Source of the DNA: Dactylosporangium sp040605635
GTDB taxonomy: Bacteria > Actinomycetota > Actinomycetes > Mycobacteriales > Micromonosporaceae
Reading direction: 5' to 3'
Assembly: GCF_040605635.1 (NCBI RefSeq)
Contig: NZ_JBEXDG010000035.1
Location: 1 to 64,000 of the forward strand
DNA: 64,000 nucleotides
Part shown: in pieces, positions 33,567 to 41,870 of the stretch
How positions within the stretch are numbered: the first letter of the stretch is position 1
Layout of the letters: each line of letters opens with the position of its first letter
Program-made: the position numbers and the translations under genes
Notes under the pieces: generated by a model
Seen by the model: the letters and a program-made list of their open reading frames with translations, nothing else
Databases searched by the model: none
What the model was told of the DNA's origin: nothing

Positions 33567-34034
33567 TCACCGCCACCGGTAGGGCAGCACGATGTCGACC
33601 AGCGGGAGTTCCTGGACGCGGCGCCAGCCCGCTCCGGCCGGCCGGAAGCCGCGCGTGGACAGCCACTCCCCCAGCATGCGGACGGCGTCGTCGACCTCCT
33701 CGGGGCGCACCCCCACCGCCATGATGGCCGGGCCGCCCGGAAGACCGGACGCGACGACCTCCGCGCCGTCCTCGATCGGCTCACCCACCAGGTAGCCGAC
33801 CTCCACCTGGACATCCTCCGCGGTGTCCAGGTGCCGGACGAACGACGGCCCGATCGCGGACACCCGCTGCCGGCGCAGTTCATCGTCGAGATGCCGGAGC
33901 GTGCGTGCCAGACCCGCCCCGGTCCCCACGGACGCGGCGTCCAGGCGGACCACCGCCGTGGGCCGGGCCTCCAGGTCGACGGCACGCAGCCGGTACCCTG
34001 TCGCGGACTCGCAACGCGGGGATTCGAGCACCAC
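33567..34034 (-). CDS. GyrI-like effector-binding domain protein
   Basis: A 155-residue protein with a probable GyrI/SOUL-like fold: EARPTAVVRLDA, GPSFVRHLDTAEDVQVEVGYLV and the LPGGPAIMAVGV loop match the effector-binding domain of BmrR-type proteins, but no DNA-binding part is attached. The GTG at 34034 with GGGAGG five bases upstream is preferred to a GTG at 34091 that lacks a good site. The ligand is unknown. Its stop lies 16 bp from the convergent DUF1876 stop. Confidence 0.65.
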   Translation of the reverse strand: MVLESPRCESATGYRLRAVDLEARPTAVVRLDAASVGTGAGLARTLRHLDDELRRQRVSAIGPSFVRHLDTAEDVQVEVGYLVGEPIEDGAEVVASGLPGGPAIMAVGVRPEEVDDAVRMLGEWLSTRGFRPAGAGWRRVQELPLVDIVLPYRWR

Positions 34035-34180
34035 GATGTCCTCCCAAGTCTCATGTCCGCGCGCTGCCTGCGTGTCGCGGATCCGGCTCACGGCGCACCC
34101 GGTGCGCCGCCGCGGCGTGCATGTCGGACACCTTCAGCCTGCTCCTGTTCCCGGCCGCGCGACCAGGGCCGATCGGCCTG

Positions 34181-34230
34181 GTCGGGTGCGGTCGGGCACG
34201 GTCGGACGCGGTCGGGCACGGTCGGGTCTG
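34181..34230 (+). repeat. Five tandem copies of a 10-bp unit (GTCGGRYRCG-like)
   Basis: Consecutive blocks GTCGGGTGCG, GTCGGGCACG, GTCGGACGCG, GTCGGGCACG and GTCGGGTCTG are in exact 10-bp register, nearly one helical turn. The array lies in the 381-bp gap 34035-34415 between two minus-strand genes. The same gap holds GGGCCGATCGGCCT (34166-34179), a degenerate DosR-like element. Confidence 0.8.
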
Positions 34231-34339
34231 GACGCTTCACGGCACGATCTCAGCCGACGGGCGCCGAGGTCACACCGTCCGTAGTGATGATGGTCCGGGT
34301 GACCGGCGCTCCGGCCGCCGTGCCGCGGGCGGGTCGTCC

Positions 34340-34378
34340 GGCCTCCCAGCGCTCGACCCGGGCGCTCGCTGGGAGGCC
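34340..34378 (-). terminator. Perfect 12-bp stem hairpin after the membrane protein gene
   Basis: GGCCTCCCAGCG (34340-34351) pairs with CGCTGGGAGGCC (34367-34378) around a 15-nt loop, 37 bp downstream of the stop at 34416 on the minus strand. Confidence 0.7.
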
Positions 34379-34415
34379 CGGGTCGCGGCGGTTCGGGTGC
34401 GGGGGTGTCAGGCGG

Positions 34416-35057
34416 TCACGAGGCCCTCGCCGGGGTCTTCCCGGCCGGCTCGGGGACCGCGAAGCCCCTGGTCGAGGGGGTGGCGGCGGCGTGGACGAGA
34501 CCGGCGGCGCCGAGCAGGAGCAGCAGTCCGGCGGCGAAGTAGGCGACGAGCGCGGCCTGGCCGGCCTTCACACCGAACTCGCTGAACCCGTACGAGGTCA
34601 GCAGCAGCCCGCGCAGCGTCTCACCCTTGAACACGGTCTCGCGTGCCGTGGTGATGTCGGTCAGCTGCTTCTGCAGGTCCGCGGCGGCGGGGTCGTCCTT
34701 CGGCAGCGCGGCGATCTTCGCCCGCAGGTCGGTCTGGACGTCACCGATCTGCGCGTACGTCTTGCCACCCGCGATCGACTTGAGGTGCAGGCCGATGAAC
34801 TCGTTGGCGTAGCACTCCGCCTGCTTGCCGGTGGTCAGCTGCTGACCGGCGTACCTGACCAGGCAGGCGGACTCCTTCTCCTCCGCCGTCAGGGTCGCCG
34901 CCGGTTTGAACGTGACCTGTTGCTGGCCGAGCTGGTCCCTGACGTAGTCGTTGGCGAAGTTCGCGTTGCTGGTCAGGACGAAGCCGGCGACCAGCAGCAG
35001 CCCGGCCAGGACGACGAGGCCGAGACCGACGAGGATGTCGAGCGTCTTGCGCTTCAT
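34416..35057 (-). CDS. Membrane protein with two helices and an extracytoplasmic domain
   Basis: A 213-residue protein. One membrane helix is at about residues 8-28 (ILVGLGLVVLAGLLLVAG), and another near residues 165-190 (AALVAYFAAGLLLLLGAAGLV); the 135 residues between, including two Cys (ESACLV and AECYANEF), are likely outside the cytoplasm and could form a disulfide. I do not recognise a functional family beyond conserved actinobacterial membrane proteins. GGAGGG precedes the ATG at 35057. A perfect DosR-like box, identical over 19 bp to the one at the alcohol dehydrogenase, lies 98-111 bp upstream, which points to a hypoxia or dormancy role. Confidence 0.7.
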   Translation of the reverse strand: MKRKTLDILVGLGLVVLAGLLLVAGFVLTSNANFANDYVRDQLGQQQVTFKPAATLTAEEKESACLVRYAGQQLTTGKQAECYANEFIGLHLKSIAGGKTYAQIGDVQTDLRAKIAALPKDDPAAADLQKQLTDITTARETVFKGETLRGLLLTSYGFSEFGVKAGQAALVAYFAAGLLLLLGAAGLVHAAATPSTRGFAVPEPAGKTPARAS

Positions 35058-35154
35058 GGCGTGCCCTCCAGGGGCTTGATCGGTCCGTCGATGTGCTGAC
35101 AACAGCCTCTGGCACCGCGCCGATCGGCCACAGAGGACAACCACCCGCATCGAC

Positions 35155-35168
35155 GGGACCTACGTCCC
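35155..35168 (-). promoter_or_regulatory. Perfect DosR-like box upstream of the membrane protein gene
   Basis: GGGACCTACGTCCC, within a 19-mer identical to that at the alcohol dehydrogenase gene. It lies in the 312-bp divergent gap 35058-35369 between the membrane protein and devR; no gene is seen in that gap. Confidence 0.65.
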
Positions 35169-35321
35169 GCCCCACCAGGGGCTTCCGGCGGCGGCGACGG
35201 ATCGGGGCATCCGTCCCGCCGTGACGGGCGCAAGGCCTCTGTCGCGGCGGGGCCCGGCCGGCCATCGCGGAGAGGAGCCGGTCGAACAGGGCGCTTCGGT
35301 GCCGAACGACTGGGACGTCCC

Positions 35322-35335
35322 GGGACTTTCGGCCT
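35322..35335 (+). promoter_or_regulatory. DosR-like box upstream of devR (possible autoregulation)
   Basis: GGGACTTTCGGCCT is 35-48 bp before the devR start. It directly abuts GGGACGTCCC (35312-35321), a spacer-less palindrome of the same half-sites. This arrangement suggests that DevR controls its own gene. Confidence 0.6.
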
Positions 35336-35369
35336 GCCTGTGCCGGCCGTTCCGGGTGACAATGGACCC

Positions 35370-36005
35370 ATGATTCGGGTTTATCTGCTCGACGACCACG
35401 AAGTCGTCCGGTTCGGCCTCCGGGAGATGTTGGAGCGCGAGGGTGACATCGAGGTGGTCGGCGAATCCGGGTCCGCCGTCGAGGCCACGCACCGCATCCC
35501 GGCGCTGCGCCCCGATGTCGCCGTGCTCGACGGGCGCCTGCCGGACGGCAGCGGCATCGACGTGTGCCGCGACGTCCGCTCCGTCGACCCGTCGATCAAG
35601 GCACTCATCCTGACCTCGTACGACGACGACGAAGCGCTCTTCGCCGCGATCATGGCCGGCGCGTCCGGGTACGTGCTGAAGCAGATCCACGGCACCGACC
35701 TCATCGACGGCATCCGCCGGGTCGCCGCCGGCCAGTCGCTGCTGGATCCGGCGGTCACCACACGGGTGCTGGAGCGCATCCGCAAGGGCCCCGCGCAGCC
35801 GGACGAGCTCAAGGACCTCACCGACCAGGAGCGCAAGATCCTGGTGCACGTGGCGGAAGGCCTGACGAACCGGGAGATCGCCGAGCGGATGTTCCTCGCG
35901 GAGAAGACCGTGAAGAACTACGTTTCCAGCCTGCTGGCGAAGCTCGGGCTGGAGCGGCGCACCCAGGCAGCCGTCCTCGCCTCGCGCCTGCTCGGCAAGC
36001 ACTGA
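35370..36005 (+). CDS. devR: DevR/DosR-type response regulator
   Basis: A 211-residue NarL/FixJ-family regulator. The receiver domain (1-118) has Asp8-Asp9, phosphoacceptor Asp54, Thr82 and Lys104, the same numbering as in M. tuberculosis DosR. The LuxR-type helix-turn-helix (about 148-210) has GLTNREIAERMFLAEKTVKN with Lys179, Lys182 and Asn183, the residues that contact DNA in DosR. This supports recognition of GGGAC-type boxes, which occur repeatedly in this window, including in front of devR itself. No kinase gene follows; an M50 protease gene converges from the other side. The best partner is the GAF-GAF kinase at 57842. Confidence 0.93.
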   Translation: MIRVYLLDDHEVVRFGLREMLEREGDIEVVGESGSAVEATHRIPALRPDVAVLDGRLPDGSGIDVCRDVRSVDPSIKALILTSYDDDEALFAAIMAGASGYVLKQIHGTDLIDGIRRVAAGQSLLDPAVTTRVLERIRKGPAQPDELKDLTDQERKILVHVAEGLTNREIAERMFLAEKTVKNYVSSLLAKLGLERRTQAAVLASRLLGKH

Positions 36006-36037
36006 CCGGGGGCCGGCGACCGTTACGCCGGTCAGCC

Positions 36038-36067
36038 CGCCGCCGATCGCCGCGACGATCGGCGGCG
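36038..36067. terminator. Bidirectional terminator between devR and the M50 gene
   Basis: CGCCGCCGATCG (36038-36049) and CGATCGGCGGCG (36056-36067) form a perfect 12-bp stem with a 6-nt loop in the 91-bp gap between convergent stops. Confidence 0.8.
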
Positions 36068-36096
36068 TCGCCGGGCCGGTGCTGACCGGTGAGCCG

Positions 36097-36861
36097 CTAC
36101 CGCCCCACGCCGGTTCGCGGCTGCCGCCGCTGGGCGCCACCCGCCGACCGGGCCGCCGTGCCCTCGGCGGCGGCCGCCACGACCAGGAACCAGCCCACCA
36201 GCGTCGTCCAGACACCGTCGAGCATACCGAAGACCATCAGTTCGGCCAGCCCGGCCAGGACGAGCGTCAGGCCCAGCACGTGGCCGGCCCGGGCGGCGGT
36301 CAGGGCGGCCCGCGCACGATCTCCGTGCCGCCACCACAGCGCGGCCCGCAGGATCCGGCCGCCGTCGAGCGGGGCACCGGGCAGCAGGTTGAACCCGGCG
36401 AGGATGAGGTTGATCATCGCCAGCCACAGCAGGACGACGACGACGGCCACCGGCCCGCGGACGGCCGACAGCAGCACCGCCGCGGAGCCGAACCCCACGC
36501 CCGCCGCGACGCTCGTCAGCGGGCCGGCACCGGCCATCAGGAGGTCGGCCCGGGCGCTGGGCGGCTCGTCGCGGAACTCGGCCATGCCGCCCAGCAGCCA
36601 GAGGGTCACCTGCTGGACCCGGACCCCGAAGTGCCGGGCCACCAGGGCGTGCGCGAGTTCGTGGGCGAGCAGCGACACCAGGAACAGCACCGCACCGGCG
36701 GCACCGAGCGGCCAGGCGACCGGAGCGGCGGTCCCCGGCGCCCGAGCCGGCAGGACACCGGTGGCGAGGCTCTGCGCCAGCAGCACCATGATGACCAGCA
36801 CCGACCAGTGGACGCCGACGGCGAATCCCGCGACGCGCCCGAGCCGCAGCGTCTGTTTCAT
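36097..36861 (-). CDS. Site-2 protease-like M50 metallopeptidase
   Basis: A 254-residue intramembrane protease. SLLAHELAHALVARHFGV contains the HExxH-type zinc motif (HELAH), and NLLPGAPLDGGRILRA the third ligand Asp in the LDG motif. Five to six helices are visible. Relatives such as M. tuberculosis Rv2625c, a DosR-regulon gene, carry CBS domains at the C-terminus; this one ends in a Pro/Arg-rich tail and has none. Possible substrates are anti-sigma factors or membrane regulators. The ATG at 36861 is chosen because the conserved part starts there; an ATG at 36927 lacks support. Confidence 0.85.
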   Translation of the reverse strand: MKQTLRLGRVAGFAVGVHWSVLVIMVLLAQSLATGVLPARAPGTAAPVAWPLGAAGAVLFLVSLLAHELAHALVARHFGVRVQQVTLWLLGGMAEFRDEPPSARADLLMAGAGPLTSVAAGVGFGSAAVLLSAVRGPVAVVVVLLWLAMINLILAGFNLLPGAPLDGGRILRAALWWRHGDRARAALTAARAGHVLGLTLVLAGLAELMVFGMLDGVWTTLVGWFLVVAAAAEGTAARSAGGAQRRQPRTGVGR

Positions 36862-37027
36862 GTCCCACCCGTCCCCGGTGGACGATGCCTTGGAGCAGCA
36901 CGGAGCGGTTTCCGCCGTGCCCGGCACATCAAGTCTCGCGCGCCGGCGCGCTGGACGGCAGAGGCTCAGGACCCGGCGTGCACGACAACCGGCAGGCCCA
37001 TGCGCTGCCGTGGGAGTGCCGCGGTGC

Positions 37028-37495
37028 TCATGACAGGTGTGCGGCGTCGAGGGCGGCCTGCAGCGACGTCCTGTAGCCGTCGCTGGTGACGGTGGCGCCG
37101 GAGACGGTGTCGATGTCGGCGCTCTGGGCGGCGATGGTCTCCCGCACCAGGACCGGCAGAGCGCGGGCGTTGATCTGCTTGTCCTTGCCGTTGCTGTTCG
37201 GGTGGACGGGCACCGACACGGCGGTGATCCTCCCGTCGGCGACGGTGATGCTCACCTGCACGTCGCCCCACCGGGTCGGGGCCACCGAGCCCCGGTAGGT
37301 CGTTCCGGCGGCCGTGACCGTGCCGCCGCTGCCGTCCGCGGTGCCGGTGCCGGTGCCGGTGCCGGTGCCGGTGCCGGCGGCCGGACCGGCGGCCGCGGAC
37401 TGCGCACCACCGGCGGCGCCGAGGCTCGTGCGGTAGCTGAACAGGAGCACGACGGCGGCGACCGTGGACAGCAGCCAGAGGGTGATGCGACGCAA
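37028..37495 (-). CDS. Secreted or anchored FMN-binding domain protein
   Basis: A 155-residue protein with an N-terminal membrane helix (about residues 4-22), a Gly-Thr repeat linker and an FMN-binding domain. The C-terminal DTVSGATVTSDGY has the SGATxTS motif in which a Thr is covalently linked to FMN in RnfG/NqrC-type proteins, usually after modification by an ApbE enzyme, which is not in this window. The linker is coded by six exact GTGCCG hexamers (+ strand 37341-37376), so its length may vary. Together with the next gene it could form a membrane electron-transfer chain. Confidence 0.85.
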   Translation of the reverse strand: MRRITLWLLSTVAAVVLLFSYRTSLGAAGGAQSAAAGPAAGTGTGTGTGTGTADGSGGTVTAAGTTYRGSVAPTRWGDVQVSITVADGRITAVSVPVHPNSNGKDKQINARALPVLVRETIAAQSADIDTVSGATVTSDGYRTSLQAALDAAHLS

Positions 37496-37504
37496 AGAAG
37501 GCTC

Positions 37505-38878
37505 CTACCAGGCGAACTGTTCGGTGTGGACGGGGCCGGCGCCGGCGGACCGGGCCGCGTTCCGGGCGGCGGCGGTCCAGGCGTCAGGGCCGCACACGTA
37601 CACGTGCGACCCGGCGATCCGCGGCGCGTAGTGCCGCAGTGCCGCGACATCGTCGGTCCCGGCGAGGGCGGCCGGCAGCCACGACGGACGGCCGGCGCGG
37701 GGGCCGAGCAGGTACACGATCCGGACACCGCGATGACGGGCCAGCCAGTCGAGCTCGGCGCGGAAGGCGACCTCTGCCTCGTTGCGGGCCCGGTAGATGA
37801 GGGTGGCCTGGCCGGGGGCGTAAGACAGCTCGCCGAGCAGGGCCAGCAGCGGGGTGACGCCGATGCCGCAGGCCAGCATGACGACCGGGCCGCCGGTGTA
37901 CCGCTCGCCGGTGAGCCGGCCGTACGGGCCTTCGATGAGCGCCCGGGTGCCCGGCCGCAGCCCGGCGACGCGGGCGCTGCCGTCGCCGAGGTCCTTGACG
38001 GTGATGCGCAGCACGCCGGTGTGCGGGGTCGCCGACAGCGAGAACGGATGCGCGCGGGACCAGCCCGGCCCGTCCAGGAACCGCCACTGGAAGAACTGCC
38101 CGGCCCGCACCGGGAGCCGGTCCAGGGCCTGACCGCGCAGGTACACCGAGGTCAGGCCGGCGCCCTCGGAGACGACCCGGTCGACGACGAGCCGGTGCCG
38201 CCAGTTGCGCCAGGCCGGCAGGACGAGGCGGTAGAGCACGACAGCGCCGGCCGAGGCCACGTACAGGGTCCACCAGTAGACGCGCGACCACGGCGAACCC
38301 ACGAAGTCGGTGCCGGTCCAGAGCTGGTGCGGCAGGGCGAGGCCGACGCCGAGATAGGCGTACAGGTGCAGCAGGTGCCACGACTCGTACCGCAGCCGGC
38401 GCCGCGCCGCCCGCATCGACGTCACCACGACCAGCACGAGCAGGAGCGTGCCGGCGGCGGCCAGCAGCATCCCGGGATAGTCGACGACGAGGTCCCACAG
38501 CTCGGCCGGCACGTTCACGTGGGCGGCACCCGCATAGCCGACGGTGATGAGCACGACGTGCGCGAGCATCAGATGGAACGAGGCGAACCCGGTCCAGCGG
38601 TGCCAGCGGGCCAGCCGGTCCTGCCCGAACGCGCGCTCCACGACCGGTACCCGAGCCATGAGCAGCACCTGCAGCAACAGCAGATCCGAGGCGAGCAGCC
38701 CGGTCAACCGGCCGAGCGGGTCCGTCCACGACTCCGCTGTGGCCCGCACCCCACCACCCGCGACCCACAGGGCCGTGACCACGAGCAGGCTCCCCCACGC
38801 GACGGCCCCACCGGCGTCCACCCACCACCGCGGGGTGACGCGCACGGCACGGGCCGGCACAGCGAGGGTCGTCGTCAT
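37505..38878 (-). CDS. Ferric-reductase-like transmembrane flavoprotein
   Basis: A 457-residue protein with an N-terminal membrane part (about 1-235, six helices) and a C-terminal ferredoxin-NADP reductase-like part. WHRWTGFASFHLMLAHVV and ESWHLLHLYAYLGVGLALPHQL supply paired histidines for two haems. The C-terminal part has RAHPFSLSATP (FAD), LIEGPYGRLTG and LACGIGVTPLLALL (NADPH) and ends with EQFAW, typical of this family. It should pass electrons from NAD(P)H across the membrane, probably to the FMN protein encoded nine bases downstream. Start is uncertain: ATG 38878, ATG 38890 or GTG 38914. Confidence 0.85.
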   Translation of the reverse strand: MTTTLAVPARAVRVTPRWWVDAGGAVAWGSLLVVTALWVAGGGVRATAESWTDPLGRLTGLLASDLLLLQVLLMARVPVVERAFGQDRLARWHRWTGFASFHLMLAHVVLITVGYAGAAHVNVPAELWDLVVDYPGMLLAAAGTLLLVLVVVTSMRAARRRLRYESWHLLHLYAYLGVGLALPHQLWTGTDFVGSPWSRVYWWTLYVASAGAVVLYRLVLPAWRNWRHRLVVDRVVSEGAGLTSVYLRGQALDRLPVRAGQFFQWRFLDGPGWSRAHPFSLSATPHTGVLRITVKDLGDGSARVAGLRPGTRALIEGPYGRLTGERYTGGPVVMLACGIGVTPLLALLGELSYAPGQATLIYRARNEAEVAFRAELDWLARHRGVRIVYLLGPRAGRPSWLPAALAGTDDVAALRHYAPRIAGSHVYVCGPDAWTAAARNAARSAGAGPVHTEQFAW

Positions 38879-38923
38879 GTCCGCAACCATCGGCCACGAA
38901 CCTGTGAACACCACCCGGCAACG

Positions 38924-39823
38924 CTAAAAATCTCCTAAGAGCAACGTGCGGGCGCCGACGGGCCGGCCCGGCCGGAGCCGCGCCGCTCCGAAGGTGATCT
39001 CCAGCGGTGGTGGGCCGACGCAATGGACGCTCCGCATGATCAGCGTCGTGGTGCTCGACCGCTGTGGAGTCAGGCTCCCCAGCCGGTAGCCGCGGATCTC
39101 GGCGGTGACCGGGTCGAGGTAGACGTCGATCGGGTCGGCGCTGCTGCCGTCGGAGAACCGGAACTCGTACACGACTGCGCCACCACGGCCGCGCAGCTGC
39201 CCGAGCACCGTGACACCGGGCAGCATGGCGAGGACACGGACGACGGCGGCGCGTTGTGCGAGGCCGAGGGCGCGGACACCGGTCAGGTCGAGCAGGACGG
39301 CGACAACAGCCGTCGAGCCGCCGCCGGGCGACGCGATCGCGGTGACGGCCTCGGCGAGCCGGCGCGGGTCGGCCGGTATCGGATCGGTGCCGGGGCGGCG
39401 CGGTCCGCCTGCCGTCAACAGCGCTGACGCCGGCGCGGGGTGCCGGTAGGACCCGCTCTGCTCCAACAGGAGCCCGGATCCGTCCGGGTCGATCCACCGG
39501 ATCGACGTCGTCCTGACGGCGGGGCGGCCGGGGGTCCGATCCCAGCGGACAACGTGCAGGCATCCGGCGGCCCCGGGCTGTCCTTCGGCCGCTGCCGACC
39601 GGGCGTGCTGGGCGATGTCGACCAGCAGTCCCTGCGGTGTGACACCGGCCGGCGCGACCGGCGGCGACACCGTCGCGCCCCGTCCGGCCGCACCGCCCCG
39701 CGCGTCCACGTCTGTGCCCGCGTCCGCGTGCCCGGAGGCGGCGACGACGGTCAACGATCCGAGCAGCGTGGCAACCGCGAGCGCCGCAGCCGGCAACCGC
39801 TGTGCCGTCCTCACCTTGCTCAT
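38924..39823 (-). CDS. Secreted protein of unknown function (CU044_5270-like)
   Basis: A 299-residue protein with a signal peptide (about residues 10-32, AALAVATLLGSLTVVAASGHA). The mature part contains WIDPDGSGLLLEQSG, a PADPRRLAEAVTAIASPG helix and a DVYLDPVTAEIRGYRL strand pair. That layout resembles CU044_5270-type proteins associated with actinobacterial sigma factors, but no sigma factor or anti-sigma gene lies beside it, so the family call is tentative. The ATG at 39823 has GGGGAG directly upstream. Confidence 0.6.
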   Translation of the reverse strand: MSKVRTAQRLPAAALAVATLLGSLTVVAASGHADAGTDVDARGGAAGRGATVSPPVAPAGVTPQGLLVDIAQHARSAAAEGQPGAAGCLHVVRWDRTPGRPAVRTTSIRWIDPDGSGLLLEQSGSYRHPAPASALLTAGGPRRPGTDPIPADPRRLAEAVTAIASPGGGSTAVVAVLLDLTGVRALGLAQRAAVVRVLAMLPGVTVLGQLRGRGGAVVYEFRFSDGSSADPIDVYLDPVTAEIRGYRLGSLTPQRSSTTTLIMRSVHCVGPPPLEITFGAARLRPGRPVGARTLLLGDF

Positions 39824-40295
39824 GCTCCCCAATCGATCTCGACGCCCCCTCGGCCGGCGCCGGTCTTTACAACTCTCGCCGTACGCCACCATCCGGCGCA
39901 CCGGATGCATGACTGATTTACACGAATTGCTAGATCTGACCGTGGCGGCGCGGCCCCTGCTCATCGGTCCATTCAGCCGCAACGGGTGAGATCCGGGTGG
40001 GACGGTTCGATGCGACCCGCGATCGGGCTTGGACGATGGTGGACTGCTGGCGGAGGTGAACCATGACCGACGCCCGTGCGCAGCGCCAGTGCGGCAACCG
40101 TGCCGGTGACATCGAAGATGCTCATCCGGGGACTGTCCGACGCCGGGATGGCATGCGTGCCACGCGCGGCCCGTTGGGGACGTTGCGGACGGAACCGTCG
40201 GTGCGGCACCCTCGTGGCGACAGGCCACGGGGGTGCCGCTTCAGCACCCGGCCGCCGTCGTCATCGACCGCACCGCCTTCCAGGACCGTCCGGGC
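39824..40295. other. Divergent gap with an AT-richer patch
   Basis: A 472-bp stretch between the divergent secreted-protein and oxidoreductase genes. I find no gene I trust, although an ATG at 40063 follows a strong GGAGGTGA. The patch 39903-39945 (around TGACTGATTTACACGAATTGC) is clearly richer in A/T than its surroundings and is a good place for the promoters. Confidence 0.4.
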
Positions 40296-41870
40296 ATGAT
40301 CTATGTCATCGGATCCGGTCCGGCCGGCACCGCCGCGGCCGTCGCCCTGACGCGGCAGGGCCTTCACGTCACCGTGCTGGACGCGGGTCTGACGCTGGAG
40401 CCGGATCGCGCATCGACCGTCGCGGCGATGGCCGCCCTCCACCCGGCGCAGTGGGCGGCCGACGACGTGACGGCGATCAAGGCCAACATGAGCGCCGGAC
40501 CGAACGGTGTTCCGCTGAAGGTCAGTTTCGGCTCCGACTTCCCGTACCGGGAGGCCGACCGGCATCTTCCGGCGCGCGCCACGAACGTCGGCGTGGTGCC
40601 GTCGTTCGGCCGGGGCGGGTTCGGCAACGTCTGGGGCGCGGCGGCGCTGCCCTATCTTCCGGCGGAACTGGAGTCCTGGCCGACCGGACCCGGCGGGCTG
40701 GGACCGCACTACGAGCAGGTCCTGTCGTTCGTCGGCCTGTCCGGTGCCGACGACGACCTCGCGGAGCGGTTTCCGACGTACGCTCCCCAGCTCGAGTCGC
40801 TACCGGTGAGCCACCAGGCCGCGGCGCTGCTGCGTGACCTGCGCTCCAACCGCGACGCGTTGCACGGGCAGGGGTTCGTGTTCGGCCGGGCCCGCCTCGC
40901 CGTCGCCAGCCGCAACGCCGACGGGCGTCCATGCCAGCGGTGCGGCCTGTGCATGTTCGGCTGCCCGTACGGACTGATCTACAACCCGGCGCGCACCCTG
41001 CAGGAACTCGTCGCGGAACACAAGGTCACGTACGTGCCCGGCGTGGTCGTCACGAGATTCACCGAGCGCGGTGGGGCGGTGCACATCGAGGGTCGGGACC
41101 GCCGTACCGGCGAGGTGGTGCGCCATGTCGCCTCCCGGCTCTACGTCGCCGCCGGCGTGCTGTGCACCACCAAGCTCTATCTCGAATCGATCGGCGCATA
41201 CGACCGGGAGATCGTCGTCCGCGACAGTCAGTACTTCCTCCTGCCGATGCTGCGCTATTCGGGCGTCCGCGGCGTATCCGAGGAACCGTTGCACACGCTG
41301 TCCCAGGCATTCCTCGAAGTGTTCGACCCGGAGCTTTCGGCCAACAGCGTGCACATGCAGATCTACACCTACAACGAGCTCTATGAACGGGCGATATCCG
41401 CTGCCCTGCGCGCCGCGCATCCGGCATTCCGGCCGATCTCGGCGGCGTTCCTGCGACGGATGCTGCTGATCCAGGGATATCTCCATTCGGACGTGTCCGG
41501 TGAGATCGGCCTTACGCTGCGTCCCGACGGGGTGCTCGATCTGCGGGGCCGGCGCGGCCCGCACACCCGCGGTGTGCTCAAGAAGCTCGTCGCGAAGCTG
41601 CGCCGCAACCGTTCCCTGCTCAGGGCGGTGCCGTTGGGCCCGGCGATGAAGCTCGGCGAGCCCGGGCGAGGCTTCCACTGCGGGGGCACGCTGCCGATGC
41701 GCCGGCAGCCGGCCGAGTTCGAGACCGACCCGCTGGGCCGCCCGGCCGGCCTCGAACGCGTGCACCTCGTCGACTCCAGCGTGTTTCCCACCATCACCGC
41801 CAGCACGATCACGTTGACGGTCATGGCGAACGCATATCGCATCGGCGCCCATCAGGAGGCGCACCGGTGA
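40296..41870 (+). CDS. GMC-like FAD-dependent oxidoreductase
   Basis: A 524-residue flavoenzyme. The N-terminal MIYVIGSGPAGTAAAVALTRQG is the dinucleotide loop of the FAD-binding fold (key residues GxGxxG). C-terminal VDSSVFPTITASTITLTVMANA is the conserved GMC end. The cysteine cluster CQRCGLCMFGC at about residue 215 is uncommon in GMC enzymes and could bind a metal or an iron-sulfur cluster. The substrate is probably a hydroxyl group on a sugar or lipid, judged by the glycosyltransferase neighbours. ATG 40296 is chosen because the FAD fold begins there. The stop overlaps the next start (GTGA). Confidence 0.8.
   Translation: MIYVIGSGPAGTAAAVALTRQGLHVTVLDAGLTLEPDRASTVAAMAALHPAQWAADDVTAIKANMSAGPNGVPLKVSFGSDFPYREADRHLPARATNVGVVPSFGRGGFGNVWGAAALPYLPAELESWPTGPGGLGPHYEQVLSFVGLSGADDDLAERFPTYAPQLESLPVSHQAAALLRDLRSNRDALHGQGFVFGRARLAVASRNADGRPCQRCGLCMFGCPYGLIYNPARTLQELVAEHKVTYVPGVVVTRFTERGGAVHIEGRDRRTGEVVRHVASRLYVAAGVLCTTKLYLESIGAYDREIVVRDSQYFLLPMLRYSGVRGVSEEPLHTLSQAFLEVFDPELSANSVHMQIYTYNELYERAISAALRAAHPAFRPISAAFLRRMLLIQGYLHSDVSGEIGLTLRPDGVLDLRGRRGPHTRGVLKKLVAKLRRNRSLLRAVPLGPAMKLGEPGRGFHCGGTLPMRRQPAEFETDPLGRPAGLERVHLVDSSVFPTITASTITLTVMANAYRIGAHQEAHR

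Noticed and set aside
40063..40299. 78-codon frame preceded by a strong GGAGGTGA
   Set aside because: Composition is that of an out-of-frame reading (Arg, Pro, Ser rich) and it overlaps the oxidoreductase start; the ribosome-like site may be chance in GC-rich DNA.
40800..41864. Long open frame antisense to the GMC-like gene
   Set aside because: Long antisense frames are expected in DNA with extreme third-position GC; no ribosome site or domain supports it.
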